Shown here piece after piece: positions 50,537 through 63,175 of a DNA stretch of 64,000 nucleotides. The notes under the pieces are model-generated. The model ran no database searches. It saw only the letters and a program-made list of their open reading frames with translations, and was not told the origin of the DNA. Location of the stretch: positions 16,339,888 to 16,403,887 of the forward strand of contig NC_058053.1 in NCBI RefSeq assembly GCF_020085105.1, written 5' to 3'. Position numbers and translations under genes: made by a program. This DNA is from Siniperca chuatsi. Lineage: Eukaryota; Chordata; Actinopteri; Centrarchiformes; Sinipercidae. How positions within the stretch are numbered: position 1 is the stretch's first letter; each line of letters starts with the position of its first letter.

Positions 50537-53500
50537 TCAGTTGGTGTAGTCTGTCCCCTCTAAGTGATCTGGGATGGGCAGTCCAGTGAGGACTGTTAAA
50601 CACCTGTTCCACACGTTGAACACAGGGCAAACGGGCTGAGCAAAGGCAATGTCAAATGTATACAAGTGCTGAGAGCCAACAGCATCGTAGAAAGACAGAG
50701 ATCCAGAGTCATAGTCCAACAGTACTCCGAGGCGCCGCAGGTGGGGTGAAGGCTCAATGGGCATCTCCTTACTGTTGTGACGCACCACCCACGAGTTGTT
50801 GCATCGAGACAGTACCCAGGAGGCGGAGTTTTTGCCAACCCACTCATGTTTTGGTGCTGACTTGTATGCAATTCCCACTGCAAACCTGCATGCCCAATGG
50901 AAAAAAACCCAATGAGATTTCATAAACACCATTACATGTCTAGCATTGTAAACCTGAAACTTTACTGATACAGAAATAAACAAGACCACAACTTGTCTGT
51001 ACTTAGGCACAGCGGTGCTTTGAGATAAATGCTAAAGTTAGCATGTCAAAATGCTCACAATGTCAATGTTAACATGCTGATGTTTAGCAGATATAATGTT
51101 TACCACTAAACACAAAGTACATCTGAGACTGATGGGAATGTCATTATTTTGCAGGTATTTGATCATAAACCGCAAATATTGGACAAATTAATATTTTGAC
51201 CTGAAGTTAAGGGTTCACCTAAACTATTACAATTCATTCTGTGGGGAATATGAATGTCTGTACCAAATTTCATGTTTCTTCTTTAGTTCAAAAAGTGTGG
51301 ATTCTACCTTTTACCATGTACAACATTTCATGGCAATCCATCTAATACTCCAACAATACAATAATAATACAATATTCATTGAAATATGTCAGTCTGGACC
51401 AAAGTGGTGGACCGAATAACGACATACATTGCCATCCCAAGAGCCACGGCGCAGCATGGCTGAAAACCGGTAAATGTTTTTACCATGTGCTTCCTCCTAT
51501 CAGAGCTTCCCAGTAATGGCGGCCGCTGTCGATGTAGACGTTTCCTGTGACACCGTAGCTGCTGTGGCTGGAGAAGCGGTCCTGACTGTGGCTCTTCTTG
51601 GATGATGTCTCGTCCCTCTCCACTGTCAGGTTGTCATGGGACACCCGCAGCTTCCGGTGAGCTGACTTGGCGTCCAACTTGAATGGTTGACCTTAAAGAA
51701 AGGGCAAACAAAAAATAATGCTGGTTTCTAAAATGCATTACAATTCTCACGGATAATGAATTACAGAATAAATGCTGTACAGTTGCTAAACATGACATAC
51801 TGTTGGTCTTGAGTTTCCCCGGTTCACTGCTGCGGTTTCCAGCCTGGTTTATGGCCTTCACTATGAAAACATACTTGGTGCCACACTGGAGCCCATGCAC
51901 AGTGTAGTGATTTTGCTTGATGTTTGGCACAATCATCCAGCTATCAGCAGAGTTACACAAACCTGGAGCCCAGACAGACAGAGAGTCACTGACAAAGAAC
52001 AATCTTGAAAACTCATGTTGAGTTAAGGCCTCATTCGATGTTTGAAATCAAGAAGTGGGACAATGCAGTGTAATTGCATGCAGTGTTTCAATCTATAGCT
52101 TCTACTTTTGACTCATAAAACATAGATGCATTGCCACTCATCCAAGTGTGTTTGAGCATTGAGGCAGATGAGAATAAATTGCTTGATCGAGCATGTTGTG
52201 ACCTTGTTAGAGCAATCAATTCAAACAGTCTGCTGCTCATTTCAACCCCAAGATAATATCGAGCTTATGATGTGCATCTAGATGTAAATACAGTCTGACT
52301 GAGCTGTTTTTTCCCAAATCCCTTCCTAGACACTGCAAAAATTGCAGTGTATTTTGGTAACATCTCATTACCCATAAGAGCCAGGACAGAGCTCTCCTCT
52401 CCCGCTGCTACAATATAATATTATGTTTGGATATTGTAACATAGCCCCCAAACAATTTAAAGTCCTTCAGTGAAATCCCTTTAAAATCCCTCCATCACTG
52501 TCATGTTTCCCACCACAAACATATATACCGTACTTCCACCAGAGAGCTGCATATAGACTTACTGACAACATTAGATTGGCTGGTGAAGATGGCGTACTGA
52601 AGTTCATACGATACAACAGAGAATTCATCATCTGATGTCCAGTGAACTGTGATCGTGTCATATGAAGCTGTACATAATTCCTCACGGATTACTGGTGGAT
52701 TTGGTGCTGCAATCAGAGAAAAAAAAAAAGAAGACAAATGTTGTTCTAAGACAGTAATAAAAGCTGAGTGGATTCTATTCTGCACACAGCCACATAAAAA
52801 TAACAAACAAAACAAAAAAAAAAAACCCTCACAATATGTTGCAGAGACCAGTGGTGGTAAATAGCACCATTCATTTATGTTTTAGTGTGATTAAGCTAGA
52901 TTGCAGTTCCTCCAGCTATTAAAGCTACAGCCCCCATGCAGTTAAATTCACGCTGCACAATGGGCACTGTTCATAAACAATTAAACCTGTTTCATGTAGC
53001 CTAACATTTGTGAGCTTTTTAGTTTTCTCGCTAACAGGCACATAGTTGAAATATAAAGTCCCTGCTTCTATCCATGCCAAAGCCTTTAAATTGTATGAAT
53101 CTATAATTAAAGGATAATGTGAGGATGATTTTAAATGCACTTTGGATAAAGGAACCCAATAAATCATCTAAAATTACCAGCTTCAAGAATTATAGGGTGT
53201 GAGTGAAAAACTGCCCAAAAGTTGTGGTGTAACTAAACTCATCTGGCAGTATACGCTGAGCGGGCAATAGATTATGTTAATTCACAGATATGCTTTGTGC
53301 CAAACAATAAATACTATTGTGCGCTTAACTTGCAAGACCCCACTCACCTGTGAGGTAATCCAAGCTTTCTAGCATTTTCTTCTCCCTTGTGAAGTCCAAA
53401 GCAAAAGTATCAAAGGTGTCATTCAGGTTAATCTCTGGTAACAGGATTTGAGAAGATGCCGTTGCCATACAAACTCTGTAATAAAGAAGTACATTATTAG

Positions 53501-56500
53501 ATAGTGACAGTTGTATACATCATATTTATTGTTTACTGATAGTGTTGGCTTCCTTTGTTCACTCACCTGTCACAGACGCTTTTAGCCGTTTGGAGGAAGC
53601 GAGTGTGGTCTGACTCTTTGAGAGTTTGGTCGGCCTGAGTGATGAGGGACGAGGACCTCTCAATGCACTGCTTGCAGCCAGCTATCTGCTGGGCTAGTTT
53701 TCTCAGCCGCATAGACTGGGCAGAAAAAAAGACATGTTGATAGATGAAAAGCTTGGTAAATAACCAACCAATGTACTACCTACTATATGAGGCACCAACC
53801 TGCCAGATGCTAGATTAGATTTTACCTCGCCAATTAGAAAATCCTACTGGGGAAAATCTGATTTACACCTTTGACAATTAGATTTTTCAGTTGTGTAATA
53901 CCCACAAGACTGCGAGCTTCAACCTGTTCTATAAGCTATACTGGCATGAGAGGTGTATTTATGAAACATCCCTCATAACACCGCCATAGTAACCAGACCT
54001 TCCTATCCCACATCTGTGCCTCATTGGCTTAGTGGCTGAAAGCAACTTCAGAACCTGACACGAGGCACAGGGTGAGGAAGGAAAGTCCTCCTCCAGAGAG
54101 GGCCATCACAGGAAGTAGGGCTGATCTTACTCTGACACGGAGCATGGCACAGCATGCCATTGCCTCTCTAATGGCATCTAACAGGGGAAAAGGAAGGGAA
54201 GCGATTCAAGAGGCACAGCATATGCACATTAAATGTATAGACACTGTGCCAGAATTACTCCAGAGCTGAGGACTGATACTGATGACAAAACACAGCAATA
54301 AACTCTGTAGTCTGGTGAGTATTTCGGTGCCAGTAGGTAGCAAGTATACAATACCACATAAAAGAATTTATACAAACAGATCTGAGGACATGTTGCCACC
54401 AGCCACCTGTCTGAGCTTTAGGGACAGAGAAAAATAAGCTGAGAAGCTGAGCAGTCCATGTTTTTTCATGCATTGTTACTGCTGTATTGTAATAAGAACA
54501 GCATGCTCGGGTGTTGAGTTAGCTTGTCAGCTGTGTGGAGAGGAAAGGTTATCAACACGCACAAGGTGATAAACAAACAAACAAAGGTTATCAAGACACA
54601 AAAGGTGATAAACAGTACCTTTCCCTCCTTTATCTTGGTAGCTATGATTTGTCTTCGCTGCTGTATGATATTAATCAGCAGGTCACACTCCTCAAGCAGC
54701 TTGTTTTCTTGTCGCGATGCATTTACCTAGACAGCACAGAAGTATAGATAAGAGACAGTCAATAACGGAAGCATCTTGCAATTAATTTACTTTGACAAAA
54801 ATGTTTTGCTGCACAACTGCAGGTTCATTTGATTAAATCATTTTGAAACACATTGTTGACAGCACAATTCATTTTATGCAAAACCCATGTGACAGGAAAA
54901 CTACATTAGACGATAAATCTGCCTTCTTGTGTTGGGCAGCAATCAGTTGTCTGTCTTTTTATCCCAAACACATGCATGATCACATCCATTGTAATGAACA
55001 TGTGGCACCCAGCGATGAGTTGTGACACTCAAATTTACCGAAACAAGATTGCTTGCTGACTTTTTTTAAATCTATGTTAAGCATGGGTCAGTTACAAATG
55101 CTTGGTGAGGTGAGACAATGAACCAAATACAATATACTATAATACAACAACACACCATGACCATGCTTTATTTGATATGCCTTTTCAGGACTCACATAAT
55201 ACTTTATATATTTATTTACAAATTCATGCATACATATGTGGCCTACATTCGCTCTGACAATACTAAATTTTCAGCAAACTGCATGCATTTCATATACATG
55301 ATTGATCTATAGACTAATGAGCACTTAATCTTGTTGACATGATGAAAATCCCTACTCGGATACACTAATTCATCACTGTGTTAATAATTTAATGAGTTGC
55401 TGCCCATGAAATGTCACAGAAGCAAGAAGCCTGCACCTGAAAGGGAACAGATAAACAAACTCACCTCCACATGTTGGCAGGTTTGGATAAGTTTGCCCAT
55501 CAGAGTTTCCAGCTCACTGGTCCTCTTGATTAGACTGCTGAGGTTGGAATCCAAGGCTTGCTGCAAAACAAAATTGAAAAAGAGTATTTCATTATACACA
55601 TCCCCCCCCCCATAAACTGTAAATATCTAAAAAAAAGTCTTGGAGGAGGCTTAGGTGAATGGGAACATAAGGACCATATCTGGCTCGAGTGTAATGGGCA
55701 CAGGAGAGGACACACAAGGCTGCCTCTGGATATGACTGGTCACATTTGGGCTCTGATCAGGGTAGAGCCCCCAATCCTCCCTGTGTGCCAGAGATCAAAT
55801 CATACTGCCTATTGAGGCCACAGAGCTTAGCAGAGCATCTGCCAGTGATTTGGACAACTAAACCCCGACTGTGTTAATCACTGACTCAGATCAAAGGCTT
55901 ATGTTTCAAATGTAATCTCCTACTGTAATTGGGTGTAGCATGATGACTGTGTACTGTGGTAGTAGAAAATATCTTCAGACATAAAGTATTATTCTTCTTA
56001 AATAAAAGATTAATGCGTAATTCCATTTAAGCGTGCTACCAATGATTTCAATGAAAAGCGTAGTTCCAACAAAACCGATTGAAAGCTTGTAAATGCACCT
56101 TGAAAATGCTTGAAAAGTGCTTGAGGAAAAGGTGTAGGAACTCTGTATTTAGTTATATTCTTCTTGAGATGAGTTATTTTTCTTCAGTCCCAAACTAGTT
56201 AGCTCTCTGCTGGCAGATTCATAGTACACGTAGCAATTTTCAGGATGGTTGACTCCAGGTCAGTCATCCCTCCCCCTTTCACATTTTGACCATTATAGTC
56301 TATGTTTCCAGACTGATTTCAGATCATTCATACTGGAAAACAAGACAAGCATATATTATTCAAAGACTTAATAATATATATGAATGGATGTGTAATTTTC
56401 TATGGTCAAAAAATGTATGCCACAGCCTATGACTGTACTAACTCGGGCAACACAACACACTTGGTTGAAGAAAAATAGATAGCAATGAATTGATGTCTGA

Positions 56501-59500
56501 CAGGTTCACATGGTAAAGGGTATATAATCCAAGATGGATTTGATATTCAATTCATCTCCATATGTTAAAAGCAGAAACATTATAAAACTTTCCCCTTTAA
56601 AAAATGTTTCACAAATACCAAATATATAATTGTTAACATAATCAAATACTGAAAATAGTAAAAAGAAGAGAATGTTAAGAGAGGCCTGTAAAGAAAGCAA
56701 ATAGTGAGTAGACCTCTTTCGGGTTAGATGTTTCACATTGTGATTTCATAAGGTGGGTGTGTCACTGTGTACTAAAATAGGAAAAGCTTTATTTGACCAC
56801 TCTAACAAATATGATTTATTTATATGGAAGAGAAGGTGATGAAAGCCATTTCAGATGCCGAGTCGCAGGTACAGGTGAGGTGAGTCAAAACTTTTAAAAT
56901 GGACGCATGAAACGTAACATATTAATCAAGCTGATGTTGAATATAGCCAAATGTATAAGCTTAAAACTCTTCCCACAATTTGGATTGTTTGAATATGACA
57001 AGTCATCACATGAGGCCAAACAGAGAGAGGGAGAGCAAATGGAAAAGAGAGAAAGCGTGAGAGACAAAGTGAGTTCATCTTAGCTAACATTTTTGGTGTA
57101 CTGTATTTCCCAGTGTGCCTAAAATATGGCTTCTCCTGCAACATTAATACTCTTCACGTGTTTAGACAGCTCTCTCTAATGGAGGTCTCTTTCCTAGAAT
57201 CATTTAAAGCTGATGAGAGGAAAGAATAGCAGCTTCCTTTTGTATATGAATGCTTCTGGTCCCACACCTTTACTTTGGCCAGTCTCCCTTCCTTCCTCTC
57301 ACAGGTCACTGTCAGGACTTGGAGTTTTATCCTGTGTCAACATTAGACATTTTATCCATTGTCAGAGTTTGTCACTTCATCCTGCGAACACCACAGGCCC
57401 TGTTACACATCTGTGATTTTTACTTTGTTGGAGGGCTGTTTGAGCTTTCATTGAATCAGAAACACATATCATAGTGTGGTATTCTAGTGTACAAATATAC
57501 ACTATTATCTAGTATCCGTTAACTCAACACTCTAAATGCACTTCATTAAAGGCCCATTAGTATTTTTTTTATGTACAGCTTATTATAGGTATAATAATAA
57601 TAAATATAGGTATACAAACCTTCAGAAAAGATGAATAACTTAGATTTATACTGTATATTGTCTAGTGTTATGGAAAACATTTTGACATGTCACAGTAGGA
57701 AAAGCACAGGTGTAAATAATAAAATTAACGACGGCTTATTCCATTTAGCTGCTTCAGTTTCAGGGTCCTGGTTTTGTGCATGCTGGCTCACTGTCATACT
57801 GTCATGATTTACTGGGACACTTAAATAGAACAGAGCCATCGTTAATGATATTAGTAACACTTTATCAGTCAAGGCAGGAGTGAAAGCGAATTTAGGTGCC
57901 TAAATAACCATCCTAGTGTGTTTCCTACTGTATGTTTTTAAATGCCTCTTTAAAAAGTGGAATACACAATATGCTATAAAATGTATAATGTAATCTTTTA
58001 CATAATAATAATAATCTGCCTTTCAACAGAAAACAATGGAGGGTCTGGATGCAATGACGCATTCAGCCTTCTGTGAAACAGGTTAGCAGACAAAAGTGTT
58101 TCATGTACTGTACAATACGTTTTCATAATATGTCACCTTAGAATGAAATTAGAGCAAATAAAGATGAATCTTCATAGTTCAGGAAGGTCCTAAAGTGCAA
58201 TCTGATATGCTGATTCTGGAGGACAAAGGTGCAGGTCTGAGGGTCTTTGCTGCATTTAAAATTATATACTGTAGCAATTCTTTCCTACATTCTGTAGGAT
58301 TTTTTTAGGGAACATTTATCATGGGATAATTAAAGTACAAAGTCATATGAAAGTATAGTGTATGTAAAATTTTTATTTGACATGACTATAACTATCTATT
58401 TTTCACTGCAACTGATATTAGATATGTCAGCTCTGTGGTTTAGTGATTAGCACTGTCACCTCGCTATAGGAAGGTCTGATCCTGGGTCTGAATTCCATTC
58501 CTGGTGCTTTCTTTGTTAAGTGTGCATGTTCTCCCTGTGTTTACATGAGTTTCTTCCCACAGCTCAAAGACATTCAACTCAAATTCAGTTCAAACTTTAA
58601 ATTGTCTGTGAATATGAGTCATTTGTCTGTTTATATATAAGCTCTGTGACGGACTGGAAACCTGGGGTTTTTCCTGAACATGCAGTGAGCAAAAGGTTCT
58701 TTCTCCCTTTCACCCATTGCATGTTGGGATATGTTCCGGCCACTCCTCTGACCCTAAATAGGAATAAACTGACATAAATAATGGACAATGGATAGATAAT
58801 AATATATATAATACCAGACTAAGATCATGTTACATACTGCCAAAACCAGACTGAAGGAATTATGGCATTATTCATGACTACACACACACAAACACACACA
58901 CACACACACACACACCTTTACAATGTCACAATATCCCTTTGTGTGGGAATTTCTGAGAAATTTGAGGCACTGTGGTTGTAAACATGTGTTTGGAAAAACC
59001 GGCAACTATGAACAAGCTCAGCTGCATGCCACCTGGGTCCTGTCCTGCGTGCCATGAGAAAAAAACAATTTCTCTCTAAGATGGGAATTGCTGTTTCCTC
59101 TGTCACTTGAGGCTTCTAACAATGCAGCTAAGTGCATGTAATATGAGGTCAACAAGATACAAAGACAAATAAAAATATGAATTGGTAGAATATATCCCGC
59201 TGTAAAATTACATCAAGCAACAGAAGATATTATACAGCAGAGAAAATAGATCATAGCTGGTAAGTCTTTCATCTCGAGTCCAACACCCTACTGTCTTTAA
59301 CCACTTGCAGAATGTGCTTATTAAAAGAGAAAGAACAATGCATTGACTACAACACTGAATAATGAAAACACAAACAGAGTACTATAATAATAATAATAAC
59401 CACCAAGGCTACATTACTATGTTTCACTTATATGTGGCTGACCAGTTGCAATGAGCGCAGAATGTATTTCACTCTCACTCTGTTGGTTTTCAAAGGACAA

Positions 59501-62500
59501 AGCCCTTGAAAAGCAACATTCAGGCTTAGGTTTTTCCATAGAATAAATCTGTCCCTGAATATGGAATTAAGATAAATGATGCTGATCACCTGGTCTGCCT
59601 CCTGGTGTGAACGATCACGCCCTACACAGAGAAAGTGGCCAGGAGATTTCTGCACAATGACAGCATGATTAAACAAAGAAGACAGGTTAAGACTGGTCCT
59701 CTGACCTATCTTGCCAAAATGTTGCAAAAGATTGTTTGCATCCCAGTTCCACTGTGACCAAGCATTGTGAAAGAGTGAGTGGAATGGGCACAAAAGGGTT
59801 TCGAGTGTTACTTGTGACGCAGTAAACCCCCCTTTTGTGAGTCATGCATGGACACTGTGAGTGTTTTTGAGAACAAGGCAGACCCTCATTTTTATTCCAT
59901 GCAGTGGATGCCATGCAATTCTCAGGCAACACCTTAGGATGAACTTTGGCAGAACTGAAAAGCTCAATACAATTGAGCTAAAGACAAATTCTAAACTAAA
60001 ATAGTAAATATTTTGATTATTGGAGAGAATTTACTATATATCAACGCTAACTTGCTATTTCCATGTCAAAAGCTTCACAATAAAGCTCCACTGCATGACT
60101 GCCTTGATGTGGACTATAAAATCAATCAAATTAAAATCCCATGATGTTGCTGTAGACATGATAGAGACCCACACTGTGCTGGCAAAACACTGACTCGCTA
60201 AGCTAAAATCTCACTCTTATGCTAGAAGCTGATTCACGTTTATAATGGATGGAATGCAGAGCCACTTTTTTATATGCTCCAGCTAACAGCATCTTCTCAT
60301 GCCTTATTGATATCGCCCATCTGCTAAAAGTGAGCAGTTCCACTTAACCTAAAACTGTGAAAGCAGTCTCTTGCCTTGGGTGTCATTACATCTAACACTG
60401 GCCAAGAAAGAGACAGCCTCCAACTCACTTCATTTATGCTATTTGTCTAAGGCTTATGATAAATTTGGTTTCAAATGATAAGGCTGGCAATATGCTATAT
60501 TTTTTATAGTAAACAAATCCCATGGACCTCCCAACCAATGGAGGTCTATGGCACAGAGGAATAAAACTAAATCAGGCTTTGGCTACACAGTCTTGTTACA
60601 AGGATCAATTAACAGTAGGTTTTGGTCATTTCATATTGAAAAATATAGAATATCACCAAACACACACACATTATTGTGAATTTAATGGAGTGAGGAGTCA
60701 TTTTGTAGGGTTAGTTGTTCCATATTGTTTATCATAGGAAGTGTGTGTGAAGTGCTGCTGTAGATTTGTTTAAAGCTACTGCTTGCTTCACATTTGATTT
60801 CAAACAACAAACACAGATGCATCTCACTTGCCATAACATTATGCAGTATCAACATATTTGTACTTGCAAGGAACATTACATTGTATTTATCAAGTGGCAG
60901 ATCATCTGCATTATTTGCATAAGTTGTTCTTCACAGAGGGGTCTAATTTAATACATTTAAACAAAATAATAGGGTTGGGGTTCGATAGCATTATATCAAA
61001 TCCGAATCCTTTCAAATCCCTTATCATCTAATTAAAGGAGCAATGTGTAAGATTTAGTGGCATCTAGCAGTGAAACTGCAGTTTCCAACCATTTGAATAT
61101 CGCTCGCCTCACTCTCCCCTTTCGTGTAGGAGAAACTATGGTGGCCGCGCAACTTGTGAAAAACAAAAAGGCCCTATCTACAGCCAGTGATTGGTTTGTC
61201 CCTTCTGGGCTACTGTAGAAACATGGCGGTGCAACATGGCAGCCTCCCTGGAGGTGGACCCGCTCTCTCTGTAGATAAAAACGGCCTATTCTAAGGTAAT
61301 GAAAATACAATGATTCTTATTTCCAGGTGATTATACACTAATGAAAACATGCTTATAAATATATTTAATATTAAATATGTCATTTCTGTCAATAGCTCCT
61401 TCTAAATGTTACACACTGGACCTTTAAGTTTAGCTTTCATCATCAGCAAAACATAAAATAATATTAAATTAAATTATAATTAAATAATAAACTACAACTC
61501 AGAGATTTAATTTAGATCTGTGATCACCTGTTGTTGGGCGAGAAGCCAGAAATACTACAGTTTTTAGTAGTATCTTCTAAATTAATCAACGTTAACACAG
61601 TTCACTCGCGGTCGTGTAGTGATGTTACAGAGTGGTCTTTTCGCTCACAAACAATTTTTAGCGGAGCACAGTCAGCGGCTTGGAGAGAGCACATTAACCA
61701 ACAGACAGAAGTTTCAGTGAAGCTGTTACGGAATTAACATTAATTAGCTGCATCTGATATAATCTACTGTCTATATAATCTATAATCTACCGTCAGTGAT
61801 ATTGGTCATTTTAACTGGCAAAAACAACGGTCAGCAGCATCGGCTATAAATGAGAAGCCTGCTAACGTTACCTGCATGTTTTTAACATTGGTCTTTGCTA
61901 ATAAAAAATAACGAGGAGAGATAAAAGGTTCGATAAGAGATTCATTAGTGTCGGAGCTTAAAAAAGCCAGGTATTTTGCTCTGAAAATGGAACCGGCTAT
62001 CAGAACCCAACCCTACAAAATAATGTCAAAAGTTTTTTGTTTCTTGTAAAACAACTGGGTCAGCTGAGTTGCAAAGTGAAAAGCAACTTATGAGATTTTA
62101 TTTTAGGCACCAGTGTTACAGTGCAAGACACTGGTTTCCAATAAATTGAAATTTCTGTATTATAAAGTTTATGTTGTTACAAGTTAAGACCAAAAACATA
62201 ATCACCACAACTTTTTACAATTTGCTGATGAACTGTGGTTTATCTCAGGGTCTGCGCACATTTCTGCATCACTAAAAACAAGCAGCTCAAAATCTCACTT
62301 ATGTTTTTATAAAATTCAGCAAATGTATTAATAGCTTGTGTACCTGTCATACCGTGATACTGTATACGCTGTAAAGAGGTTTTGAATTTCATGGGGCTTC
62401 TTCAGTGCATTATTAATCTTCAAGTATCCCTCCAACTACAGATCATTTCTTACCTTGAGTTTATCATATCGGTCACCAAGGGCTGCTACTTGATGGTCCC

Positions 62501-63119
62501 GGTGTCGGCCAACCAGCTTGCACAATGCACAAATCAACTGTTCATCTGTCACACAGTACATGTTGACCTTCTCATCCTCATGCTCCAGACACATGAGCCC
62601 TCGCAGATGGGAGTCCAGCAAGGGCTCGATTAGACGGTGGCCAGTGAAAGGCTTCTTGTTGGGGTGGGTGGCCTTGAGACACTCTTCGCAGTATGACACC
62701 TCGCAGGTGACGCAGGTCTTTACAGCATCCTGCGGAGGGTCCTGCTCACAGAACTGACACTGCACCCGGTCACCGGGAGATGTCATGGCTTTGCTGTCGG
62801 GGATGGCTCGCTCACGTCGAGTCTCGTTAGGAGAGTTGGGTCCGCTGAGAGAAGCCTTCTGGTAACGGTCAATGATGTTCTGTAATGTAACGTTGCGTTT
62901 GAGTCCCTCTAGGCCCCTCTGGTTGAGGGTGATGACATAGCGACAGGTTGGGCACTGAAAGGCGCTGATGGACTGAATTGGCTCACTGGGCGTGCAGTGT
63001 GAGATCAGGATTCGATGGGCACAGTTGAAACAAAGGCTGTGAGCGCAGGGTAAGAGCAGCGGGTCCTCAAAGAGCTCCAGACAAATTGGGCAGGTCAGCT
63101 CCGACTCCAGTGTTTCCAT
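50537..63119 (-). CDS. mid1: Midline-1 (TRIM18) E3 ubiquitin ligase, 9 coding exons, 669 aa
   Basis: Coding exons 62454-63119, 55465-55560, 54619-54726, 53567-53715, 53348-53475, 52563-52706, 51801-51962, 51484-51691 and 50537-50885; phases agree (human MID1 667 aa). A microtubule-bound ubiquitin ligase that binds the PP2A regulator alpha4; human loss causes Opitz G/BBB syndrome. Domains: RING (CPIC at 10-13 to CPTC at 56-59), two B-boxes (about 119-160 and 172-207), coiled coil, COS box (exons 4-5), fibronectin III (exons 6-7, [17 protein letters not shown]) and PRY-SPRY (exons 8-9, [25 protein letters not shown]). The terminal [13 protein letters not shown] and PIPDHLEG regions are closer to MID1 than MID2. 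An upstream in-frame ATG at 63134 exists, but [11 protein letters not shown] is the conserved start. Intron 1 is about 6.9 kb. An acceptor at 63176-63178 shows that 5' noncoding exon(s) lie beyond the window. Confidence 0.96.
51015..51462 (+). repeat. GCTAACATGC-type acanthomorph repeat
   Basis: Recognised in order: TGCTTTGAGATAAATGC, TTAGCATGTCAAAATGC, TTAACATGCTGATGTTTAGC, ACTAAACACAAAGTACATC, AATGTCTGTACCAAATTTCA, TGGCAATCCATCTAATAC, GTCTGGACCAAAGTGGTGG and CATTGCCATCCCAAGAGCC. This matches a repeat I know as widespread in spiny-rayed fish genomes. It is noncoding and lies in mid1 intron 8, ending about 20 bp from the exon 8 donor. Its superfamily is not assigned. Confidence 0.7.
58431..58800 (+). 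mobile_element. tRNA-headed fish SINE, diverged
   Basis: The head GGTTTAGTGATTAGCACTGTC followed by CCTGGGTCTGAATTCC resembles A- and B-box promoter parts of a tRNA-derived SINE. The body has GTGCATGTTCTCCCTGTG, GAGTTTCTTCCCACAGCTC, AAATTGTCTGTGAATATG, GCTCTGTGACGGACTGG and ends near AATGGACAATGGATAG. This is the order of a SINE very common in teleosts. It is in mid1 intron 1. Confidence 0.75.
58880..58915. repeat. (CA)n microsatellite
   Basis: CA dinucleotide run of about 36 bp with one extra A. It lies just downstream of the SINE. Confidence 0.95.
61032..61427. mobile_element. TTAA-flanked fish MITE, distinct subfamily
   Basis: Left end TTAAAGGAGCAATGTGTAAG, then ATTTAGTGGCATC. The right end is the reverse complement of TTAAAGGTCCAGTGTGTAAC, then ATTTAGAAGG. 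TTAA is at both borders; 396 bp, noncoding. The core (TGGTGGCCGCGCAACTTG, AGAAACATGGCGGTGCAACA) is characteristic of a family common in teleost genomes. Confidence 0.8.
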
Positions 63120-63175
63120 CTTCAGGCAAAACAAAGTGGGGTTGCAAGCGAAATCCAGGGAAGCTGATCAGCTAT
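63120..63175 (-). other. 5' UTR part of first coding mid1 exon, with splice acceptor
   Basis: On the coding strand a tract reading CATCTTTACAG precedes position 63175. The sequence from there to the ATG has no in-frame coding need. MID1 is known to have several alternative 5' noncoding exons, so this fits a splice acceptor rather than a promoter. Confidence 0.65.

Larger units (their letters stand above)
55566..62453. other. Large first coding intron of mid1
   Basis: 6.9 kb with no supported exon. Contents recognised: a SINE (58431-58800), a CA microsatellite (58880-58915) and a TTAA MITE (61032-61427). The rest is unassigned AT-rich sequence and may include regulatory DNA. Confidence 0.5.

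Noticed and set aside
50596-50925. Frames overlapping the last mid1 exon in other phases
   Set aside because: Shadows of the PRY-SPRY coding sequence.
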